Shown piece by piece: positions 1 through 6,307 of a DNA stretch of 6,307 nucleotides (position 1 is the first letter of the stretch; the number at the start of each line of letters is the position of its first letter). Under the pieces are notes generated by a model. That model was given only the letters and a program-made list of their open reading frames with translations, made no database searches and had not been told where the DNA came from. The DNA is from Novosphingobium sp. (GTDB lineage Bacteria > Pseudomonadota > Alphaproteobacteria > Sphingomonadales > Sphingomonadaceae), in NCBI GenBank assembly GCA_027490345.1, contig JAIXYF010000084.1, positions 1 through 6,307 of the forward strand, given 5' to 3'. A program made the position numbers and the translations under genes.

Positions 1-3000
1 ATGGAGCAATTGGCGGGGCCGCCGGCACAAGCGCCCGAACAGGCCGAGCCGGACACGCCGCAGCAGCTTGCAGCGCCAGAGCCCGGAATGGCAGCGCCCG
101 GAATGGCAGCGCCAGCGGCTGCGGCGCCGCCCCCTGAAGCGCCAATCACGAAAGCCCCCGCGCCCGCGCCATCTGCGCCCAAGCTGGCCGATGCGCTGCC
201 AAGCCCGGCGTTCGGCGGCTCCGCGCCTGCGCCGATGGCCCAGCCCCGGCTTGCTGCCCCGCCCCGGCTTGCTGCTGCGGCCCAACCCGCCCCTCCCGGT
301 CCGCGGCTGGCTTCTGCCTCGAGCCAGCTGCCGCTCACGCGGGTGGCGGCATCGGCAGCGCCCGCTGCAGCTGCCGCCCCGCGCATCGCGGCAGAGGGAC
401 CCCGCGCCCTGCCCCAGCCTGTATTCGGCCTAGCCCAAGCCGCCACCGCCCCGAACAAACCTGCGCCCGCCCCGCCGCGCGCTGCCGCTCCGCCGCCCCG
501 GCCTGCGCTCACTGCCTCGCCGCTCCGGGCCAATGTCACCGATCAGGCCGGACTGGGCGGCGCCACGGCGGTTCCCGTGATCAGCGAGGATGACGAACTG
601 ATCCTCCAGATCGAGACCGCAAAGGGCGAAATGAGCGACACGATTGTCGCCTATGGCCTGCGCCAGGGCGTCTACCTGCCGCTGGGCGCGATGACCCGGT
701 TTCTCGATCTGCCCATCGCGACCAGCGACGAGGGCCACTATGCCAGCGGCTGGTTCCTCGATGAAAAGCGCACGCTTGCGCTCAACTTGCGCGATGGCAC
801 GCTGGTCGTCGCAGGTAAATCCATCCCGCTGGGCAAGGGCGACGCGGTAGCCTTCGAAGGCGAGCTTTATCTGCGCGCCGAACGCTTCGCCGATCTCTTC
901 CCGCTCGAACTAAAGGTCGATCTGCGCGCACAAACCATCGCAGTGAAAACTCGCGAGCCCTTCCCCTTCGAGGAGCGCATGGCGCGCGAGGCCGACCGCG
1001 AACGGCTCGCCTCGCGCTCGGCCAGAGACACGGGCCGCGAGGGCGCGGCCCGCTTCCCGCGGGAGGAAACGCCCTGGCGCGCGCTTTCGCTGCCGGTGGG
1101 CGAAACCGAACTGCGCGCGCTGACCGACGATGCTCTGGGCGCGCGGTTGGAGGCGGACCTGCGCCTTGCGGGCGATCTTGCCTTCATGACCGCGCGCGCT
1201 TTTGCCAGCCTCTCGACGCGCGACGGGCTGACCGCCGCCCGGCTTGAGCTGGGCCGCCGCGATCCCGATGGCGATCTGCTGGGGCCACTGAAAGCCACTG
1301 AATTCCAGCTCGGCGATGTCGCCACCGGCGCGCTGCCGATCGGCCTGCGCGGCGTGGGCGGACGCGGCGCGATGATCAGCAATGCCTCGCTCGAACAGGC
1401 CTCGATCTTCGATGCGGTCGATCTGCGCGGCGATCTGCTCGATGGCTATGAAGTCGAGCTCTATCGCAACAACACGCTGATCGGCTCCACCCGCACCCCG
1501 GTAAACGGCCAATATGCCTTCCTGCAAGTGCCGGTCGATTTCGGGTTGAACGTGTTTCGGCTGGTGTTCTATGGGCCGCAGGGCCAGCGCCGCGAAGTCG
1601 TGCGCCGGATCAGCGTGGGCGATGGCCGCCTCGCGCCCGGGCAGTTCGTCTATAGCTTGGCTGCCGCGCAAAAGGACATGAACCTGTTCGGCGTGCGCGG
1701 TCCGCGCTTCAGCCCTGCGCCCGATTTCGGTGCCTGGCGCTCCACGGCCGAGCTGGGCTACGGCCTTTCGCGCGCGGTGACGGCCACGCTGGGCGCAGCG
1801 ACCTGGGACAGCGGCGGCAAGCAACACTGGCTCGCCGCCGCAGGCCTGCGCAGCGGTCTTGGGGCAACCGCCTTGCGGCTGGATCTGGGCCTGCAGGATG
1901 GCGGGGCCAGCACGGTCGTCGTGGGCCTTGGCGGCAAGCTCCTCGGCATTGCCTATAGCCTCAACCACGGCGAATACGGCGGCGGCGCGATCGATGAAGT
2001 GCGCGCTTTCACCGCCGATCCGCTGCGCCGCGCCAGCGAGCTCAATCTCAACACCACGCTCCGCCTCGGCTCTGGCGCGGATGCGCGGATCATGCCGATC
2101 ACCAGCCAGCTGCGCCGCATCCAGTTTGCCGATGGCCGCCGCCAGACCAATGCGGCGCTGCGGGCCACGCTGCCGCTGGCGGGCGTGTTGCTATCGAATA
2201 CCTTCGATTACAACCGCGTGAGCGCGCCCACGACGCCGGCCACCAGCCGCCTGCTGGGCACGTTCGATCTGGCCACGCTCTCAGGCTCGAAGATGCGCTA
2301 CCGCGCCAGCCTGGCCTATGGCCTTGCCCCCACGATCAATCTGCAATCGGTGACGCTGGAAGCCGATCGCCGCTTCGGGGAGAACACGCTGGTGCGCGGC
2401 GGGCTGACGCATACGCTGGCGGGCAAGCAAACCACGCTGGGCCTTTCGGCCATCCGCCGCATCGGCCCGGTCAATGTGGCATTCGATGGGTCTTATGGCT
2501 TTCCCGCGCGCAATTTCTCGCTCGCGCTCAGAGTGGGCTTCAGCTTCGGGCGCAATCCGCTTTCGGGGCGCGGGTTCATCGCCCGCCCGGGCCTGACCAG
2601 CGGCGGCGCGGCCGCAGTGAGCGCCTTTGCCGATACCAATGCCAATGGCCTGCGCGATCCCGGCGAAGCGCCGGTGGAGGGAGTCACGTTCCTTTCAGGA
2701 TCGGAAGAGCACCGCACCGATGCCGCCGGGCGCGCCCTGATTGCCAATCTGGGCGACGGCGCGCGCACCTCGGTGCGGGTGGACAGCGATTCGATGCCCG
2801 ATATCGCGCTGGCCCCGGCGCGTCCGGGGATCGAACTGGTGGCGCGGCCCGGGCGCATCCACACCAGCGATTTCGCAATCGTCACGCTCAGCGATATCGA
2901 AGGCACGGCCTATTTCCGCACCGCAACCGGCACCCGCGCAGTCTCTCGGCTCCAGCTGCGCCTGCTGCGCGCCGATGGCTCATTGGCCGCTCGCGCGCGC

Positions 3001-3177
3001 AGCGAATCCGATGGCTTCTTCCTGTTCGAACGCCTGCCCGCCGGCACCTACCGCCTCGAACTCGATCCCCGGCAGGCTGCCACACTCAAGATTCAGCTCG
3101 AGGGCCCGATCACGCTAACGCTTGGCGGAAAGTCCGGCGTTGTGCGCCAGTCGGTCCATGTGAAACCGGCGCAATAA
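1..3177 (+). CDS. Modular usher-like outer-membrane protein with Pro/Ala-rich N-terminus and C-terminal SdrD-B-like domain (probably 5'-partial)
   Basis: The frame runs 1058 codons to a TAA stop. Residues 1-180 are low-complexity Pro/Ala-rich. Residues about 195-318 contain two LPLG/LYLR-type half-repeats resembling the copper-amine-oxidase N-terminal-like domain. A charged Arg/Glu linker covers about 320-355. Residues about 365-550 look like an usher (FimD/PapC-like): LGDVATG at 437, GRGAMISN near 453, VELYRNNTLIG at 485 and FRLVFYGPQGQRRE at 519. Residues 555-850 show alternating Gly/aromatic strands of a probable outer-membrane barrel, ending near VGFSFG. After it come a DTNANGLRDPGE loop (878-889) and a beta-sandwich-like module (about 981-1025, ending PAGTYRLELDP) of the carboxypeptidase-regulatory type. 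I infer a role in export or assembly of a surface structure; no chaperone or pilin gene is visible. No signal peptide follows the first ATG, so the true start probably lies upstream. The coding frame is confident, the family moderately so, the function uncertain. Confidence 0.72.
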   Translation: MEQLAGPPAQAPEQAEPDTPQQLAAPEPGMAAPGMAAPAAAAPPPEAPITKAPAPAPSAPKLADALPSPAFGGSAPAPMAQPRLAAPPRLAAAAQPAPPGPRLASASSQLPLTRVAASAAPAAAAAPRIAAEGPRALPQPVFGLAQAATAPNKPAPAPPRAAAPPPRPALTASPLRANVTDQAGLGGATAVPVISEDDELILQIETAKGEMSDTIVAYGLRQGVYLPLGAMTRFLDLPIATSDEGHYASGWFLDEKRTLALNLRDGTLVVAGKSIPLGKGDAVAFEGELYLRAERFADLFPLELKVDLRAQTIAVKTREPFPFEERMAREADRERLASRSARDTGREGAARFPREETPWRALSLPVGETELRALTDDALGARLEADLRLAGDLAFMTARAFASLSTRDGLTAARLELGRRDPDGDLLGPLKATEFQLGDVATGALPIGLRGVGGRGAMISNASLEQASIFDAVDLRGDLLDGYEVELYRNNTLIGSTRTPVNGQYAFLQVPVDFGLNVFRLVFYGPQGQRREVVRRISVGDGRLAPGQFVYSLAAAQKDMNLFGVRGPRFSPAPDFGAWRSTAELGYGLSRAVTATLGAATWDSGGKQHWLAAAGLRSGLGATALRLDLGLQDGGASTVVVGLGGKLLGIAYSLNHGEYGGGAIDEVRAFTADPLRRASELNLNTTLRLGSGADARIMPITSQLRRIQFADGRRQTNAALRATLPLAGVLLSNTFDYNRVSAPTTPATSRLLGTFDLATLSGSKMRYRASLAYGLAPTINLQSVTLEADRRFGENTLVRGGLTHTLAGKQTTLGLSAIRRIGPVNVAFDGSYGFPARNFSLALRVGFSFGRNPLSGRGFIARPGLTSGGAAAVSAFADTNANGLRDPGEAPVEGVTFLSGSEEHRTDAAGRALIANLGDGARTSVRVDSDSMPDIALAPARPGIELVARPGRIHTSDFAIVTLSDIEGTAYFRTATGTRAVSRLQLRLLRADGSLAARARSESDGFFLFERLPAGTYRLELDPRQAATLKIQLEGPITLTLGGKSGVVRQSVHVKPAQ
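81..110 (+). repeat. Two perfect tandem copies of a 15-bp unit inside the Pro/Ala-rich coding region
   Basis: The unit gcccggaatggcagc occurs at 81-95 and again at 96-110, and encodes the peptide PGMAA twice. It keeps the reading frame, so copy-number change would lengthen or shorten the linker without breaking the gene. It is likely a product of replication slippage in a low-complexity region. Confidence 0.85.
243..275 (+). repeat. Direct repeat of 15 bp at 18-bp spacing, encoding PRLA motifs
   Basis: The sequence gccccggcttgctgc is found at 243-257 and again at 261-275. The in-frame product reads PRLAAPPRLAA. Together with related P-[R/K]-[L/I]-A peptides at residues 60, 101 and 127 it suggests expansion of a short peptide motif by duplication within the linker. 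Confidence 0.8.
2626..2667 (+). other. Putative calcium-binding loop (D-x-N-x-N-G) of an SdrD-B-like domain
   Basis: These codons give F876 to E889, with acidic or amide residues at D878, N880, N882, D886 and E889. The spacing resembles the calcium loop at the start of SdrD-B and dockerin-like modules, where such side chains coordinate Ca2+. The following stretch (VEGVTFLSG, then TDAAGRALIANL) fits the beta-strands of that domain. The loop follows the last predicted barrel strand. Calcium binding itself is inferred from the pattern only. Confidence 0.6.
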
Positions 3178-3196
3178 CGCACGCGGGCGGCGTGAC

Positions 3197-3244
3197 CGTC
3201 AGCCGTCATTTCGCTTTAGCGCGGGCGCGCGCGGACGGCAGGCG
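3197..3244. terminator. Candidate stem-loop between convergent genes (possible bidirectional terminator)
   Basis: GCCGTC at 3202-3207 pairs with GACGGC at 3234-3239. An A/A mismatch is followed by four further pairs (one G-T) joining 3197-3200 to 3241-3244. The 26-base loop contains a small CGC-TTTA-GCG hairpin. It fills the 68-bp gap between the usher-like gene and cysQ, where a shared terminator is expected. No T-run follows on either strand, so it is not a classical intrinsic terminator, and in such GC-rich DNA the pairing could be chance. Confidence 0.3.
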
Positions 3245-3245
3245 C

Positions 3246-3980
3246 TCAAGATGGCAGCTGCGCGATTTCGGCCAGAACCCTTGCGGCCCATTCAGGGCGG
3301 CAGATCAGGAGATCGGGCAGATAGGTATCGCTATTGTTATAGACCATGGGCGTGCCATCGATGCGAGAGACATGCAGCCCCGCTGCCGCCGCCACGGCCA
3401 CCGGCGCGCAGTTGTCCCATTCATACTGTCCGCCGGAATGAAGATAGATTTCCGCCTCACCGCGCACCACGGCCATCGCCTTGGCGCCCGCAGAACCCAT
3501 CGGCACCAGTTCGCCGCCCAAGGCCTTGGCCACTTCCACCGCCTCATGCGCAGGCCGCGTGCGGCTCACCAGCAGGCGGGGCACCTCGGCCATCGGCGGC
3601 AAAGGCAGCGGCGCGCCGCTATCGAGGATGAGATCGAGCCCCGGCAGCGCCACTGCACCCAGCGTGGCCGTGCCGTCTACTGCCAGCCCCACGTGCACCG
3701 CCCAATCGCTGCGCCCTTCGCCATATTCGCGCGTGCCGTCCAGCGGATCGATGATCCACACCCGCGATTTGGCCAGCCGCTCGGGCGTGTCCTGCGTTTC
3801 TTCGGAAAGCACGCCATCGTCCGGGCGGTGCGCCGCGATCTCGGCCATCAGCCAGACGTTGGCACGGCTGTCGCCCTCGGCCCCCAGCGCCTTGCCTTCA
3901 TGCGTGCCGGCGCTGCGCAGGTCCATCAAGATCGCCGCCGCGCCCGCCGCCAGATGCCGCGCCAGTTCGATATCGTCCAT
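3246..3980 (-). CDS. cysQ: 3'(2'),5'-bisphosphate nucleotidase CysQ
   Basis: This cytoplasmic, metal-dependent phosphatase of the inositol-monophosphatase superfamily should hydrolyse PAP, the by-product of PAPS use, to AMP and phosphate. Metal-site motifs are visible in the 244-residue product: VLSEE at 57-61, DPLDGT at 78-83 and WDNCAP at 188-193. Near residues 34-46, GDSRANVWLM replaces the longer SPVTxAD segment of E. coli CysQ; from memory this is the GD-type variant common in actinobacteria and some alphaproteobacteria. The ATG at 3980 is preferred because family similarity begins with MDDIELARHL and a GGGGG stretch lies five bases upstream. An in-frame ATG at 3998 would add six residues. 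The stop of cysNC lies 22 bases upstream, so the genes are probably co-transcribed. Function fits the neighbouring sulfate-activation genes; activity on other phosphate esters is not excluded by sequence. Confidence 0.9.
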   Translation of the reverse strand: MDDIELARHLAAGAAAILMDLRSAGTHEGKALGAEGDSRANVWLMAEIAAHRPDDGVLSEETQDTPERLAKSRVWIIDPLDGTREYGEGRSDWAVHVGLAVDGTATLGAVALPGLDLILDSGAPLPLPPMAEVPRLLVSRTRPAHEAVEVAKALGGELVPMGSAGAKAMAVVRGEAEIYLHSGGQYEWDNCAPVAVAAAAGLHVSRIDGTPMVYNNSDTYLPDLLICRPEWAARVLAEIAQLPS

Positions 3981-3985
3981 CACTG

Positions 3986-3990
3986 CCCCC
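3986..3990 (-). promoter_or_regulatory. Weak ribosome-binding site supporting the cysQ start at 3980
   Basis: On the minus strand GGGGG lies five bases before the ATG at 3980. It is a poor but plausible Shine-Dalgarno match. The competing in-frame ATG at 3998 has only TGATGGG directly before it, without proper spacing. This favours the shorter form. Confidence 0.4.
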
Positions 3991-4002
3991 AAACCCATCC
4001 CA

Positions 4003-5940
4003 TCAGATGACCGGCATCCAGTCGCCCACAATCAGCGCCACGATCCGCTCTGCCGCCTCTTCGGCGGTTTCGCGCAGGGTGTCCACGCGGATTTCAGGCC
4101 GTTCCGGTGCTTCATAGGGGCTGTCGATCCCGGTGAAGTTCTTGAGCGCACCTTGCCGGGCCTTCTTGTAAAGCCCTTTCACATCGCGCCGTTCGGCTTC
4201 CTCCAGCGGGGTATCGACGAACACCTCGAAGAACTCCCCCTCCGGCAGCAGCGCGCGCACCATTTCGCGCTCGGCGCGGAAGGGGCTGATGAACGCGGTC
4301 AGCACGATCAGCCCGGCATCGGTCATCAGCCGCGCCACTTCGCCCACCCGGCGGATGTTCTCGATACGGTCGGCCTCGGTAAAGCCCAGATCCTTGTTGA
4401 GCCCGTGGCGCACATTGTCTCCGTCGAGCAGGAACGTGTGCTTGCCCAGCGCATGGAGCTTCTTTTCGACCAGATTGGCAATCGTCGATTTGCCCGAGCC
4501 GGAAAGGCCGGTGAACCACAGCACCGCCGACGACTGGCCCTTCAGCTTCGCATGCGCCTCACGGCTGACATCGAGCGCCTGCCAATGCACGTTTTGCGCG
4601 CGGCGCAGGCTGAAGCTGAGCATCCCCGCCGCCACGGTCGCATTGCTGATCTTGTCAATCAGGATGAACCCACCCAGCGCCCGGCTCTCGCCATAAGGTT
4701 CGAACACCAGCGCGCGGTCGGTCGTGATCTCGGCCACGCCGATCGCGTTCAGCTCCAGCGTCTTGGCCGCAAGCTTTGATCCGGTTCCCCCTGCATCGTT
4801 GACGTTGATGGTGAACTTGGGCTGCGAGACGGTAACCGAAACCGTCTGGCTCGCCAGCTTGAGCCAATAGGCCCGGCCCGGCACCATCGCCTCGTCCGCC
4901 ATCCAGACAAGGCTTGCCTCGAACTGATCGGCCACTTGCGGCGGTGCGTCTGCGGCGGCCAGCACATCCCCGCGCGAACAATCGATCTCGTCGGCAAGGC
5001 ACAGCGTGACCGACTGGCCCGCCGCCGCTTCTTCCAGATCGCCATCCAGCGTGACGATCCGCGTGATCGTGCTGGTCTTGCCCGAAGGCAACACGCGCAC
5101 CGCGTCACCCGGTTTCACCCGGCCGTTTGCAATCAGCCCGGAAAAGCCCCGGAAATCGAGGTTGGGCCGGTTCACCCACTGCACCGGCATGCGGAAATGG
5201 CCCGCCGCTTCGGCTGCGGTGTTCACATCCACCGCTTCCAGATGGCCTATCAGCGTGGGGCCGGAATACCACGGCGTATGGGCGCTGGGGGTGGTGATAT
5301 TGTCGCCCTTGAAGCCCGAAATCGGCATCGGCGTAAACCGCTCGATCCCGATGCTGGCGGCAAATGCGGCATAATCGGCCACGATCGCATCATACTTGGC
5401 CTGATCATAGCCGATCAGGTCCATCTTGTTCACCGCCAGCACCAAATGGCGGATGCCGATCAGGTGGCACAGATAGCTGTGCCGCCGCGTCTGCGTCAGC
5501 ACCCCCTTGCGCGCATCGATCAGGATCACGGCAAGGTCTGCCGTGCTCGCGCCGGTCACCATGTTGCGGGTATACTGCTCGTGCCCCGGGCAATCCGCGA
5601 CGATGAACTTGCGCTTTTCCGTGCTGAAGAAGCGGTAGGCCACATCGATGGTGATGCCCTGCTCGCGCTCGGCCGCCAGCCCGTCCACCAGCAGCGCGAA
5701 ATCGATTTCGGTGCCTTGTGTGCCGACCTTCTTGCTGTCGGTTTCAAGCGCCGCCAACTGATCTTCGAAGATCATCTTCGAATCATACAGCAAGCGCCCG
5801 ATCAGCGTCGATTTTCCATCGTCCACGCTGCCGCAGGTGATGAAGCGCAGCATCGATTTGTGCTGGTGCACTTCGAGATAGGCGTCGATGTCCTCGGCAA
5901 TCAGCGCTTCGGTCTGATAGATCACGTCAGGGCTGCTCAT
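4003..5940 (-). CDS. cysNC: Bifunctional sulfate adenylyltransferase subunit 1 / adenylylsulfate kinase (CysN-CysC fusion)
   Basis: The 645-residue product fuses two enzymes of sulfate activation. The N-terminal CysN GTPase (about 28-450) works with CysD to drive APS formation from sulfate and ATP. It shows G1 GSVDDGKST at 37-45, a switch-I segment GITIDVAYR at 95-103, G3 DCPGH at 116-120 and G4 NKMD at 171-174, followed by EF-Tu-like beta-barrel domains. The C-terminal CysC kinase (about 465-645) converts APS to PAPS. It has P-loop GLSGSGKST at 478-486, DGDNVRHGLN at 506-515, the ISPFRAERE segment at 551-559, YKKAR at 591-595 and FTGIDSPYE at 602-610. All key nucleotide-binding motifs are intact in both halves, and the length matches NodQ/CysNC-type fusions. 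The ATG shares one base with the cysD stop (TGATG), and AGGGG lies eight bases upstream inside cysD. Both point to translational coupling. Confidence 0.97.
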   Translation of the reverse strand: MSSPDVIYQTEALIAEDIDAYLEVHQHKSMLRFITCGSVDDGKSTLIGRLLYDSKMIFEDQLAALETDSKKVGTQGTEIDFALLVDGLAAEREQGITIDVAYRFFSTEKRKFIVADCPGHEQYTRNMVTGASTADLAVILIDARKGVLTQTRRHSYLCHLIGIRHLVLAVNKMDLIGYDQAKYDAIVADYAAFAASIGIERFTPMPISGFKGDNITTPSAHTPWYSGPTLIGHLEAVDVNTAAEAAGHFRMPVQWVNRPNLDFRGFSGLIANGRVKPGDAVRVLPSGKTSTITRIVTLDGDLEEAAAGQSVTLCLADEIDCSRGDVLAAADAPPQVADQFEASLVWMADEAMVPGRAYWLKLASQTVSVTVSQPKFTINVNDAGGTGSKLAAKTLELNAIGVAEITTDRALVFEPYGESRALGGFILIDKISNATVAAGMLSFSLRRAQNVHWQALDVSREAHAKLKGQSSAVLWFTGLSGSGKSTIANLVEKKLHALGKHTFLLDGDNVRHGLNKDLGFTEADRIENIRRVGEVARLMTDAGLIVLTAFISPFRAEREMVRALLPEGEFFEVFVDTPLEEAERRDVKGLYKKARQGALKNFTGIDSPYEAPERPEIRVDTLRETAEEAAERIVALIVGDWMPVI

Positions 5941-6307
5941 CAGAAATACCCCTGCTGCTTTTTCACTTCCATGCCCGCGCCGCCGGCATCCTTGTCGATC
6001 ACCCGGCCCTGCCGCTCGCTCGTCGTCGTCAGCAGCGTTTCCTGGATCACTTCCGTCAGCGTCGAAGCCGTGCTCTCAACCGCGCCGGTCAGCGGGAAGC
6101 AGCCCAGCGTCCGGAAGCGGATCGAACGGTCCGTGATTTCAGGACGATAGCCCAGCACTTTCTCAAGCCTTGGCAGATCGTCAGCCATGAACAGACCGCC
6201 TTCCCACTCGAACGTGGGGCGCACAGCCGCGAAATAGAGCGGCACGATCGGCACGTCGTTGAGGTGGATGTATTGCCAGATATCCAGCTCGGTCCAGTTC
6301 GAGATCG
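5940..6307 (-). CDS. cysD: Sulfate adenylyltransferase subunit 2 CysD (C-terminal part; N-terminus outside window)
   Basis: CysD is the catalytic ATP-sulfurylase small subunit of the PP-loop adenylyltransferase type and pairs with CysN to form APS from ATP and sulfate. The frame is open to the right edge of the window. About 121 codons plus the stop are visible, against roughly 300 residues for the family, so the ATP-binding PP-loop part is missing from view. The visible part begins ISNWTELDIWQYIHLND, a strongly conserved CysD segment. It continues through VPIVPLYFA, RFRTLGCFPLTGAVES (the conserved GC-PLTGA region) and TSERQGRVIDKD, and ends KKQQGYF, the usual CysD C-terminus. The GTG at 6254 lies inside this conserved stretch and is not a start codon. 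The TGA stop overlaps the cysNC start by one base. Any operon promoter would lie upstream of cysD, beyond the window. Confidence 0.95.
   Translation of the reverse strand, partial: ISNWTELDIWQYIHLNDVPIVPLYFAAVRPTFEWEGGLFMADDLPRLEKVLGYRPEITDRSIRFRTLGCFPLTGAVESTASTLTEVIQETLLTTTSERQGRVIDKDAGGAGMEVKKQQGYF
5949..5953 (-). promoter_or_regulatory. Ribosome-binding site of cysNC within the end of cysD
   Basis: On the minus strand AGGGG is followed by eight bases and the cysNC ATG at 5940. It sits in the last codons of cysD, so ribosomes finishing cysD stop next to this site and can restart. It supports the 5940 start. Confidence 0.6.

Noticed and set aside
81..275. Short direct repeats considered as a CRISPR or regulatory repeat array
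   Set aside because: There are only two copies of each unit, without spacers of regular length. Both lie in frame inside a Pro/Ala-rich coding region and are explained by peptide duplication.
910..1968. Minus-strand open frame of 352 codons opposite the usher-like gene
   Set aside because: The plus strand has coherent domain structure and codon bias here. The minus-strand product is compositionally biased with no domain or plausible ribosome-binding site.
3192..4010. Plus-strand open frame of 272 codons starting just after the usher-like gene
   Set aside because: It covers cysQ in antisense and encodes a His/Arg-rich product. CysQ motifs on the other strand (VLSEE, DPLDGT, WDNCAP) are decisive.
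3981..4031. Longer cysQ forms starting at 4031 or 3998
   Set aside because: The 4031 start lies inside the end of cysNC and adds non-conserved residues. The 3998 ATG lacks a properly spaced ribosome-binding site. Neither is strictly excluded.
3481..4779. Long plus-strand open frame of 432 codons antisense to cysQ and cysNC
   Set aside because: It lies opposite two genes with intact catalytic motifs. Its product is Arg/Pro/Ser-rich without any recognisable domain. Long antisense frames are expected with GC-rich third positions.
4936..6150. Long plus-strand open frame of 404 codons antisense to cysNC and cysD
   Set aside because: It is fully covered by conserved coding sequence on the minus strand. 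Its His/Arg/Gln-rich product looks like a reverse-frame shadow.

Overview
This is a GC-rich window with strong G/C bias at third codon positions. It most resembles an alphaproteobacterium, and I infer the sphingomonad group (Novosphingobium/Sphingobium-like). The inference rests on codon bias, the fused CysN-CysC sulfate-activation enzyme next to a CysQ-type phosphatase, and a Pro/Ala-rich usher-like outer-membrane protein. No sequence here fixes the genus.

Layout: the left half (1-3177, plus strand) is one long reading frame for a large, modular, probably outer-membrane protein. It has a low-complexity Pro/Ala-rich region, a small domain like the copper-amine-oxidase N-terminal fold, an usher-like (FimD/PapC-like) region, a probable beta-barrel, and two small beta-sandwich-type modules at the C-terminus. 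The first of these modules carries a putative calcium-binding loop. The visible ATG is not followed by a signal peptide, so the real start is probably upstream of the window. A 68-bp gap (3178-3245) with an imperfect stem-loop separates it from the convergent minus-strand genes.

The right half (3246-6307, minus strand) is a sulfate-activation operon read right to left: cysD (3' part only), cysNC (complete) and cysQ (complete). CysD and the CysN part make adenosine 5'-phosphosulfate (APS) from sulfate and ATP, with GTP hydrolysis driving the reaction. The CysC part phosphorylates APS to PAPS. CysQ removes the by-product PAP (3'-phosphoadenosine 5'-phosphate) that forms when PAPS is used. Junctions are tight: a one-base TGATG overlap joins cysD to cysNC, and about 20 bases separate cysNC from cysQ, as expected for a translationally coupled unit.

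The sulfate operon is conventional. The least ordinary element is the left-hand modular usher-like protein, whose N-terminal region and domain combination deserve a closer look. I see no RNA gene, CRISPR array, insertion sequence or phage element. I do not see a clearly undescribed system.
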